A DNA stretch of 12,000 nucleotides from Cristatella mucedo (lineage: Eukaryota; Bryozoa; Phylactolaemata; Cristatellidae): contig WPIO01000018.1 in assembly GCA_009760855.2 (NCBI GenBank), positions 2,220,501 to 2,232,500 on the forward strand, in the 5' to 3' direction. The first letter of the stretch is position 1, and each line of letters opens with the position of its first letter. The notes beneath the pieces were generated by a model. It did no database searches. It was not told the origin of the DNA and saw only the letters and a list, made by a program, of their open reading frames with translations. Shown piece by piece: positions 1-7,314 of the stretch. A program made the position numbers and the translations under genes.

Positions 1-30
1 GGTCGTGGGCTCAAGCCCCGTGGCATATGA
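1..30 (+). repeat. possible tRNA T-arm / tRNA-derived SINE fragment, cut by window edge
   Basis: The first bases read GGTCGTGGGCTCAAGCCCCG, which resembles a tRNA T-arm and the Pol III B-box consensus GGTTCRANNCC. GTGGG can pair with CCCGT (two wobble pairs) around the seven-base loop CTCAAGC. The bases that follow do not look like a tRNA acceptor stem, so a tRNA-derived SINE is likelier than a real tRNA gene. The A-box half would lie left of the window, so this cannot be confirmed here. Confidence 0.25.
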
Positions 31-239
31 GAAGTGCCTGAATAGCGGCTAAAGTCTCTTAGGGCACTACACAACCTAATTATATCTATTATTATTTATT
101 AGTAAAACTGACTTACCTCTTCTCTGAATTAAACTGCTTTGTATGTGCGACACAGCCTGTTTATTCTAAGGTATTCTATGTCACGGCCTTTCAATCTTGA
201 TGCATTTGAGCTCTTTACGCAGCCAAGATCTGCCACAGT

Positions 240-651
240 CAACATACTTGCATGTATCAGGCGCTTACTGCTGGCTCAAACTCTGCAGCTGGGCTGGTAT
301 GCCGTGAGTCTCGCAGTTGCCATATCACACCACTTCTCGTCGATCTGCACTGGCTCTTCGAAAAGCAGCTCATCGACTACACGGTTTTGTTACTCACTTT
401 TAGGTCCCTTCATTCTTTGGCTCAAGCCTACATATCAAAGCTACTGCCCAACCAGGCTAAGCATCGTACCACTAATTTTTCGGAATCTACTTGCTTACGT
501 ATACCTCGTAAAAACCTCAGATCTTTTGTTGACCGTGCCTTTAGTTTGTATGCTCTCAAAGCCTAGAACTCAATTGCTACTTGCGTCACGACATCTCCTG
601 ACTTTACTACATTTAAAAAGTGATTTGAAAGAGATCGGGTTCTCTTAGGGA
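240..651 (+). mobile_element. decayed CR1/L2-like non-LTR retrotransposon ORF2 tail (LINE family 1, copy 1)
   Basis: Frame 252-566 translates to a sequence typical of the C-terminal part of CR1/L2-type LINE ORF2 proteins. It has an NSAA..LVC stretch, then CHITPLLVDLHWL (family usual HWLPV), IDYTVLLLTFRSLHSLA, AYISKLLP, and IPRKNLRSFVDRAFSLY. The tryptophan of the usual A-K-x-W-N-S motif is replaced by a TAG stop at 564-566. The same frame then continues with NSIATCVTTSPDFTTFKK to a TGA at 621-623. There is no reverse transcriptase core, so this is a 5'-truncated dead copy. It shares an exact 18-base stretch with copy 2 (455-472 here, 5538-5555 there). No target duplication or 3' terminus was found. 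The family call is from recalled motif patterns, without a search. Confidence 0.7.
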
Positions 652-1096
652 GCTTTCCCACGTGTATTATTGTCATTATTATGACCAGGGCAGTCTCTAT
701 GGAGTTTGTCAAGTTCTTTCTGGCCCAAAGCTCTTCCAGCTTTTCTCCTTCACCTCTGTCTTTCATCTTTGCAAGGAGTGGCGTCCTTTACGTGCTCTCC
801 ATTTGTGGCGGCGGAATTTAATTAGAGAGTAGAAACGTTAATTTCATAATATGCAATCAAAAAGATGGATAAGCAACAATGCTTAGTACTTAGTGTTCGT
901 AAGACAAAGGAACTGAAACCGAATCACTCGTTTACCCAAATTAAGTGTCGGTACTAACAATACAACAGTTGAAGCAAAAGGTGCAGCCGAAAGCTCAAAC
1001 TGTTTTAAGTCTCGGGTGAAGGCTTTCTAGGCTTGAGGCCTTAAGAGCAGCTACAATACTTAATGCGCGGCAATGATAATATAGCATGTGGCTGCA

Positions 1097-1138
1097 GCAA
1101 GCCATTAATAATGGCATCAATAGTTTAAAATGGCTTGC
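1097..1138. repeat. perfect 10-bp inverted repeat with competing inner hairpin
   Basis: GCAAGCCATT at 1097-1106 is the exact reverse complement of AATGGCTTGC at 1129-1138, with a 22-base spacer. A competing perfect 6-bp hairpin, GCCATT-AAT-AATGGC, sits at 1101-1115 and shares the left arm, so the two foldings exclude each other. No function is implied. Confidence 0.5.
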
Positions 1139-1242
1139 CAGTACTCCAAGAGCTACTATACGCAATGATGTGTTTTTCAGTTTTTTGATGGGCCCGGTAA
1201 TTTTTCATTACTTCGGCACACTCATTCAATAAAATCTGATGC

Positions 1243-1258
1243 GCTTACATATGTAAGC
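1243..1258. repeat. 16-bp perfect palindrome
   Basis: GCTTACATATGTAAGC is self-complementary over all 16 bases. It could be a dimeric protein-binding site or chance in A/T-rich DNA. No adjacent promoter or gene was recognised. Confidence 0.45.
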
Positions 1259-1858
1259 ATTTCAATAGAGCACACGCACTCAGCAGTCCATCTAAATTGT
1301 GCAATGAGTAAATCGCGGTGCAAACAAAAAATTAGCAATTTGAAAATACCGACTGACAAACGAAATTCAGGCGGCAGTCGAATTTCAAGGCAAAGCTTAA
1401 AATGAGTTATTAAAATATGTATTCTTAAGTAATCAAGCAGTAAAGGAAGGTTACTATGGTTAACTGAGCATCTAAACCTGTAAGCCATAGCATAGTCAGG
1501 TTCTATAAAAGGCAAAACTGCATGGCTGGTTTACCATTGAATGATTATACTACAATCAGTTTGATGTACCTTTACGTGAAAGCCAGAAGATCCATCACGC
1601 CTCAACAGCTAACCGCGGTGGTTAACAGGAAAATCGAATCGCGATTATTCTATCTGTTAAAATTTTGTGCTTTCTACATGTCAACTGCTATCTTATTATT
1701 TTTCTCGTGTCATTTTGATGCTCAATACGAATAACCCGCCTGACTGGCTTAATGACTGGCCAATTCTTGCAAGCTAATAAATACACGAATTTACTGTGTG
1801 AAATGCGGTTCTTGTAGCTGAATCCGAATTTATCTTCTCCCATTGTACGATCGAATAT

Positions 1859-1917
1859 TTCCGCGGCACGGCAGAGGATAAAAAAACCTTCCGCGACACG
1901 GCAGAGGATAAAAACCC
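1859..1917. repeat. two-unit ~30-bp tandem repeat
   Basis: Units 1859-1888 and 1889-1917 both begin TTCCGCG, continue ACACGGCAGAGGATAAAA (GCACGG in unit 1), and end in an A run followed by CC. They differ by one substitution plus A-run length, so the duplication is recent relative to the old repeats around it. The unit is GC-rich compared with the surrounding A/T-rich DNA. Confidence 0.8.
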
Positions 1918-2464
1918 ATCTAAAAAATAGATTTTTTTTAAAGCCCCATCGACGGGTTCACTATTTTGTTCGTCTGCCTGGAATGGAAGAGGAAAGGCTC
2001 ATTGCCAATTGAGCAGTTTCTTTACAAACTGCATAGCCAAGTTGGCACTTACTGTGCTTTTGTTTACAGTTGAATTAACCATATTAAACAATCCTGCTTA
2101 GACTGTAAGCGGCTAAACTTCTATTGAAAGTAAATGTATTGCAAATATTTCAAAGCAGGTGCTGAATTATTTGTGACCCGGAATCGGCATACAAACTTTA
2201 GTATTTACAAAGAGGGCATATTTCCGTTCTGGCAGATTTGAGAAACCGTTAATTAGTGAGTTTCTGATCGTTCCCTTAAGCACCTGTTCTGATAACACGG
2301 CAATAATGATCCGCTACTAAAAAAACGTACGAACCAGTTCTGGTGACTTTGCGAGCATTCTACTAAAGCTCGCAAAATCTGATAGCGTAAAGCTTACTGC
2401 TAAAAATGAAGAGCTTAATTTCATGCTAAACAATATGCAACCTGCTAAGCCGGTGATCAGTGAG

Positions 2465-2963
2465 TAATATAATGTAATGCATTGAAATGTTATATATCTC
2501 CGTCTGTAACTTCACAAAACCCCGAAGACCATGTGGGTGTTATGGGGGACTGTTTTGTATTGCACACTCACAGCCTAAGCGGCTTTCGGTATGCATACGG
2601 TAGCGAGCCCACTTCATTTCACGCAATAAATAGAAAGTGGGAGGTATAGCAGAGTTAGCAGAGCAGTTGAGAGAGTGAGTCACATGGAAATAGAAGGTCG
2701 TGACCACTGAAAAGGACGAGAAATAGTCAGCAGCAGGGGAGTAGTTGTCGCTGCCAAAGAATAGTTTAATAAAGCTCTACAGTATAGGACTTACAGAGCT
2801 GACGCTTCTGTAATCAACGGTCTTCATGAAGAGGAATGGAACAGCTAATTTATCGTCCATACAGCATCTGATGGCGCGTGGAGGCTGAAACTGGTGCAGC
2901 AGTTCAGCTAGGTATGGGAGGAGCCAAGCCGTGGCCTTGGCCTTGTGGGTCAGCATATGAACT
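2465..2963 (-). mobile_element. 5'-truncated 3' end of CR1/L2-like LINE (family 2, copy A)
   Basis: The whole segment aligns by eye with 3072-3530 in the same orientation, with scattered substitutions and indels. Read on the minus strand, its upper part encodes the LINE ORF2 tail: PYLAELLHQFQPPRAIR, then DDKLAVP, and lower down SDNYSPAAD and VTHSLN. Copy B encodes the matching PSYLAELLHRFQPLRALR, NDNYSAAAD and ATHYLN. Similarity ends near 2963, so only the last few hundred bases of the element are present, as expected of an insertion truncated at its 5' end. The low-coordinate end (minus-strand 3' terminus) has ATTACATT-like short repeats, typical of such LINE tails but too degenerate to fix the boundary. 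Confidence 0.75.
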
Positions 2964-3071
2964 GAGTCTCACAATGGTACGCATCAAGCTCGGATGAACG
3001 GCGACTCGTGCAAGCAATTAAAAGCAAGAACAGAGCGAGTAGTCTAAATCTTCCTGTTAAAAGTAGGAATA

Positions 3072-4435
3072 ATGTAGTGTATCTCCGTCCGTTACTCCAC
3101 AAAGCCATAAAGACTCGGTGGATGTTATGCAGGAGAGTTTTTGTATGGCTGACTAACAGCCCAAGCGGCTCTCGGTAAACTTTCGGAAGAGAGCAGACTT
3201 CATCTCAGGCAAAAAAGAGAAAGTGGGAAGCATAGCAGAGTCAGGAGGTCAGTTGAGGTAGTGAGTAGCATTGAAGTAGCAGTTCAGGACCGCTGAAAAA
3301 GAAATGCCACAGTCGGCAGCAGCAGAGTAGTTGTCGTTGCGTAAGAATTGTGAAAGCGAGTTCCACAGTCAAGGACCTGCAGCTTCTGTCGCCTATGGTT
3401 GGAATAAACAGCTAATTCACTGTCAACATAGGACCTGAGGGCGCGAAGAGGCTGAAATCTGTGCAGCAGTTCGGCTAGGTACGAAGGAGCCAAGGCGTGG
3501 CGGGCCTTGCGGGTCAGCGTGAGAACTTTGCTCTGTATCCGTTGGTCAACCGAAATTCATTCTATCTCTTTTAGCAAAGAAGAAACGTGCTCAAACCTCT
3601 GGGGCTTGAAGACTAGCCTCGCAGCCATGTTCATAGCCAGCTGCTGTGGCCTAGTTGCTTTCTGTGTAGCCCAGCCAAATGGGAATTACAATAATCAAGC
3701 CAAGAAATAACTTAGGAGGTGGTTACATTTTTTGAAAGCCCATGTGAAAGACAGCTCCTTAGCATGGATAGGGATCGGACTTGATGGCTTGCTGTAGAAT
3801 CTGTCATCTGAATAAAGCTGTTAAAATTTAGGCTGCTGTCAAAAACGACGCCTAAATTCTGAGCACGTCGTGATGGTCTAACAACAGCATCACCTATTAG
3901 AAGAGCAGAGCCTTTTAAACGAGCAACAAGCTTAAGGTGTCCTATGAGCAGCAGTTTGGTTTTATGATCATTTAGTGTTAACAAATTTTCCGACATCCAG
4001 GCTCGAATGTCGGCAAGGCAAGCGTTGAGTTTTTTCAGTTGCTGCAGCAGATTCTGACGGTTTGAATGACTAATACAGCCGTATATCGTCAGCATAAAAG
4101 TAATATCCTATTCCATGGGCCCTAGTTTATTTTCCCAGAGGTTGAGTGTAAATAGAGAACATCAGGGGACCGAGTACAGTCCCTTGAGGGACTCGACTGG
4201 TGACCCGTCTCGTGTGTGAGACCTGACCCCCACACAACACGGATTGAACATGATTGGACAAGTACGATTTAAGCCAGGCATGTGCCTCGTCTGCCTGACT
4301 GATCGTTGTTCTCCATCGTTCAAGTAGAACATCGTGATCAAAGTTGTCGAAAGCAGCTGACAGATCTTTCCCACTACCTTCTTCACCATTCAGTTTGTGC
4401 TCCCATGCATATCTCTGTGTAATGTAGGAGTACAA
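3072..4435 (-). mobile_element. CR1/L2-like non-LTR retrotransposon remnant (family 2, copy B)
   Basis: This minus-strand element runs from inside the reverse transcriptase palm (upper end) to the 3' terminus near 3072. The coding part ends at the TGA at 3249-3251, leaving a non-coding tail of roughly 180 bp that is shared with copy A. The upper (5') boundary is where motif similarity fades around 4435; the N-terminal half of ORF2 and any ORF1 are missing. The element is in the same orientation as copy A and about 110 bp upstream of it in transcriptional sense. Two independent insertions or one segmental duplication are both possible. Confidence 0.8.
3249..4435 (-). pseudogene. non-LTR retrotransposon reverse transcriptase / ORF2 C-terminus, broken
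   Basis: The intact protein would be a LINE ORF2 reverse transcriptase that copies element RNA at a nicked target. In order on the minus strand: RT motif A as DLSAAFDNFDHDVLLER (first Asp at 4366-4364); motif B as RVPQGTVLGPLMFSIYT; an in-frame TAA at 4127-4129; the catalytic motif as FYADD (4096-4085); a TAG at 4072-4070; then, in another frame, the thumb-region motifs IRAWMSENLLTLNDHKTKLLLIG-like and QNLGVVFDSSLNF (roughly 3712-4060). A further frame carries LDYCNS; 3284-3493 carries PSYLAELLHRFQPLRALR; and the frame starting near 3372 carries the terminal LWNSL and NDNYSAAAD up to the TGA at 3249-3251. Both catalytic aspartates of the YADD motif survive, but at least two stops and several frame changes make the gene dead. 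Confidence 0.8.
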
Positions 4436-5384
4436 ACACGGACTGCATCTACCTTAAGTAGTCATGTACGAATAGCCGCCGAGTTAGGGGGGAGAAAATA
4501 CGTCAATTTCGTGAATTGACAATTATATTACGTCAATTTCTCTCAAAACAATTCTTTTTCATCACAGTAGGCTGACAGATTAAGGGTTAGTTGCAAATAC
4601 TAATATCTGCTAAGCGGTTGAAACGGGATTATTACTTTGCTAATTGCTTCATCGCAAAGTTTGTTATACAGCAGGAGCCTTTACCTAGTACTTATTTAGT
4701 ACAACGCCCGTGAGTGATACTTTTAGAGAAATTGGGCAGCGAGAAATCTAAATATTGCTATTAAAACAGCTACTCCAATCGATCTTTAGGTAAAACAGTA
4801 ACTTTTGGTGGCATCTTTTGATTTTTGAAACTTTCGAATATCAGTGCATTCAAGCCTTCACCAATTAAAAAATATATCTATGTACATTCTAATAATAATA
4901 GCAATAATGAACTTGCTAAAGCGCCCTCACAGAACTCAATCTCTTTCTAAGCGCTTTGCATTTTCTTTTGTGAAAGACTATTGCAGCTTAACTTTTATTT
5001 TTGTAAAATATTTAATTATTTAATTTGGTTTATGCGTTAAAGATCAATATTCAGATCGTTTGCTCGCTATATATTCCACATATAATATTGATTTGCTTCT
5101 ACCATATTTGCTTGAGTATTTTGTAAACATTTCTTTGACCGATAACCCACTCGGATTATTAAGCCTCTAATATAGGATGCAGTGAATAAATCCGCTCCGG
5201 TAGAGCCTTTTTTGATGGTTGGCTTGAAGATCTTTTGCAAAGTTTCGGCCACAGGTCAGTGATAGATCCAATGAGGTATTTTTAAATCCCAATACATTTT
5301 GGCGGACTTAGCGTAGGTTAATTATGCCTCCAGGAGGTCAGCGTTAATCCTTATAGTTCTACTTAGCCCTACCTTAATACTTGT
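4436..5384. other. A/T-rich stretch without recognised gene
   Basis: Neither strand shows coding motifs, transposon termini or RNA genes. The frame at 5067-5252 (-) encodes 61 residues with no recognisable family. The only local structure is the small direct and inverted repeat at 4499-4540. Confidence 0.5.
4499..4540. repeat. 12-bp direct repeat combined with 7-bp inverted repeat
   Basis: TACGTCAATTTC occurs exactly at 4499-4510 and again at 4529-4540, thirty bases apart. The first copy also starts a perfect hairpin: GTCAATT (4502-4508) with AATTGAC (4514-4520) around a five-base loop. It could be a footprint of an excised or degraded element, or chance in A/T-rich DNA. Confidence 0.5.
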
Positions 5385-5708
5385 TATCGAGTGTCCAAGT
5401 TGCCACTTTTGACGACTTCTCGCCAACCTGCTCTTGCTCCCAGTCAAGTAATGCATTGACTTAGAGGTTCCCTCACTAGCTTTTAGGCCGCTGAATTCGT
5501 TGGCTCCAGTCTACCTGTCAGAGCTACTCTCCCACCGGGCTAAGCATCGTACCACCAGAGTTTGGAAATCTCATTGCTTACCTGTACCTCGTACAAACCT
5601 CGAATCCGCCCGTATGATCCAAAAGCTTGGAACTCACTTCCGATTTGCGACAAGACATCTCCTGAATTGACCAAATTTAAAAAGAAATTAAAACGAATAT
5701 ATTTATGA
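5385..5708 (+). mobile_element. decayed LINE ORF2 tail (family 1, copy 2)
   Basis: The forward translation follows copy 1 at 240-651. It reads CHF, stop, RLLANLLLLPVK, stop, CIDLEVPSLAFRPLNSLAPVYLSELL, then AKHRTT and PVPRTNLES. The frame then changes after a deletion of about eight residues (the usual FGDRAFSVYA part is missing) and resumes as DPKAWNSLPICDK, TSPELTKFKKKLKRIYL, ending in TGA at 5706-5708. Unlike copy 1 it keeps the A-W-N-S-L-P tryptophan and a natural-looking terminus. It lacks all reverse transcriptase motifs. This is a 5'-truncated pseudo-copy. Confidence 0.7.
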
Positions 5709-6064
5709 CAGCTTTTAGTCGGTCCATGTCATTCGTCCTTTATGCGCTTATGGTTGTTGACACTGTGGGTGCTGCCACTACCAAACTTGCATGCTGACCC
5801 TGTACACGTCACCCCTAACCATGTTATTCTTGTTCTATATTGAGAATGCTGGCATTAACCATTCAACTGTGCTTCCTTTGCAGCAAATGTTAAGTGCCTA
5901 TCATGAGTTTTTTGAGGATGCTGTATCAAATTTACTATCGTTGTAATTGTTTGCGGTTGGTATTAATACTCTTATGTGCTGTTGGGATTAGGATGTAGCT
6001 GCTCCCATAGCCTAAAATAAAGCTAGAATAAAGTTCTATGATTAAAAATAAAGCTTAAATAAAT
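5709..6064 (+). other. possible 3' UTR of the LINE copy, ending in repeated AATAAA
   Basis: The stretch directly follows the LINE stop codon and ends in an A-rich segment with four exact AATAAA hexamers at 6016-6021, 6027-6032, 6047-6052 and 6058-6063. It has no coding potential. That it belongs to the LINE is inferred from position only; copy 1 shows no matching 3' flank by eye. A host polyadenylation region is the alternative. Confidence 0.35.
6016..6063 (+). terminator. cluster of four poly(A)-signal hexamers
   Basis: Four exact AATAAA motifs lie in 48 bases, with AATAAAGCT and AATAAAGTT variants that look like a degenerate short tandem repeat. They could be a LINE 3' tail repeat or a real plus-strand polyadenylation region. 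Confidence 0.4.
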
Positions 6065-6873
6065 AGTACTACTCATGTGCTGCTAAAATATGAATATTCA
6101 GGAACACTATGCACACCATTGCTTTCAATTCATAAGCGAACTCTACTTTCCGAGTGTGTCAGGGACTAAAAAAGCCTAGCTCGTAGGCCGCGCTTTCTTA
6201 TTTAAGCAACGGAGACTGAATTAAAGCTAATGGTAATCCTAATTTTAGGCCTAAAACGTTCTTTAGACTTGAAGATACGACGGATGATCAATTAACCTCT
6301 TGACACCAGTAGATTTTTGGGACCAGCTCATTACAGGTGAAAGTGAGCTGGTGCCTCTTTCTCCACCCATTCTTCCGTTCCATAGAAAGTAGAAAACAAG
6401 CTACTGCAGTGGGTGGGTTTTTCTTGCAAAGAGTTGCAAAGAATGAAGCCTAGCTCAAATGCCCTGTTTCGGAGTTTTTTCTACGAACATCAGTGCCAGA
6501 AAGCAGAGCGTGAAAAAAGATTTCTTCGGTTTGCGTCGTTTAATAAGCCTTCATTCTACGAAAACGGACATAGTACCACGAGCTGTTCGCAGACTTCGCA
6601 TGCAGTTTATAAGTCTTGGGCTTGAAGGAACAAGATTTTTGAAGTAACCCGATTTGTAAGTGTGCTTCCCTGTTATACATGCAAATCGGTCTCTTGTGTA
6701 GGCTGTCAGCCTCAAGCCTCAACTTGTCCACATATAAGTCAGCACATACGATGCATGATGAAGGTAAACAGTGACTGTGAAAGCATTGCCTACTAAATAA
6801 GGCCCAACTAGGTATAGCTGCTGTGCGACAACGTAAAATTGTGCGACGCCTATAACCTAGCTAAATATAAAGC
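6065..6873. other. no gene recognised; two hairpins
   Basis: Short open frames at 6413-6647 (+) and 6540-6731 (-) overlap and show no family motif. Visible structures are a perfect 9-bp inverted repeat, ACCAGCTCA (6322-6330) with TGAGCTGGT (6344-6352), and a perfect 8-bp pair, CCGATTTG (6649-6656) with CAAATCGG (6682-6689). This is the left flank of the hAT insertion, so before the insertion it lay downstream of the sulfotransferase gene. Confidence 0.45.
6322..6352. repeat. 9-bp stem, 13-base loop inverted repeat
   Basis: ACCAGCTCA pairs perfectly with TGAGCTGGT. There is no T run after it and no neighbouring gene that would make it a processing signal. Confidence 0.4.
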
Positions 6874-6894
6874 TATATATATATATATATATAT
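6874..6894. repeat. (TA)n run, left hAT target site
   Basis: This is a 21-base alternating T/A run. Its last eight bases, ATATATAT (6887-6894), abut the left terminal inverted repeat and match the eight bases after the right end (10107-10114). Eight bp is the hAT target duplication length, but because the site is itself a TA repeat the exact duplication is ambiguous. Confidence 0.75.
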
Positions 6895-6909
6895 TAGGGC
6901 TGTACCGGA
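6895..6909 (+). repeat. hAT left terminal inverted repeat
   Basis: TAGGGCTGTACCGGA is the exact reverse complement of 10092-10106. Similarity stops at base 16 (T against A). Confidence 0.95.
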
Positions 6910-6927
6910 TTTGATTTTTTCAAATTC

Positions 6928-6989
6928 GGCCGGAGCCGGATTTGCCGGATTTTTGATGACAAATACGGCCGGAGCCGGAGCCGGATTTG
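6928..6989. repeat. hAT left subterminal GGAGCC repeats
   Basis: Two blocks, 6928-6945 and 6966-6989, have the form CGGCC(GGAGCC)nGGATTTG with n=1 and n=2. The same blocks occur near the right end in the same strand sense. Subterminal repeats in hAT elements are commonly transposase BED-finger binding sites; that role is inferred here. Confidence 0.8.
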
Positions 6990-7112
6990 TTCATTGGACA
7001 AATTTTTACCATTTGTACTACCAAGTTTTTACTTAAGGATATATACTACAATAAATATTTAATTAAAAAAATATTATTAATAATAAGTAGCATCATTGTC
7101 TTTTGCTGTTTG

Positions 7113-7118
7113 TTTATT
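7113..7118 (-). terminator. poly(A) signal candidate for transposase (distal)
   Basis: TTTATT on the plus strand is AATAAA on the minus strand, about 200 bp after the transposase stop and inside the element. Confidence 0.4.
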
Positions 7119-7175
7119 TTTGTGTAATAGGTGTTGCTGTGGGAGACCTCAGTGATAATCGTATAGCAGTGACAT

Positions 7176-7181
7176 TTTATT
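7176..7181 (-). terminator. poly(A) signal candidate for transposase (proximal)
   Basis: AATAAA on the minus strand, about 135 bp downstream of the TAA at 7317-7315. It is the nearer of the two AATAAA hexamers noted inside the 3' untranslated part of the transposon. Confidence 0.45.
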
Positions 7182-7314
7182 AAAAAATTGAGTAAACATT
7201 TTTTACATCATAATATTGGTAATAACACAAAAAAATGAAAAGAGACTAAAGTTCAAAATTCAAAAATACAAAAATAAGTACTGTAATGTTATATATTTTT
7301 CATACATTTGTTTC

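Larger units (their letters stand above)
652..2464. other. gene-free stretch with small repeats only
   Basis: No coding motif, RNA gene or transposon end was recognised on either strand. The open frames at 1222-1515 (-) and 1522-1734 (+) have no family resemblance and ordinary composition. The only structure seen is a two-unit tandem repeat at 1859-1917, a hairpin pair at 1097-1138 and a 16-bp palindrome at 1243-1258. Old unrecognisable repeats, intron or intergenic DNA are all possible. Confidence 0.5.

Noticed and set aside
139-648. 169-codon plus-strand frame
   Set aside because: It overlaps the LINE tail in another frame; the recognisable ORF2 motifs are in the 252-566 frame.
6839-7036. 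Plus-strand frame with Ile-Tyr and Gly-Ala repeats
   Set aside because: It results from the TA run and left subterminal repeats crossing the element boundary.
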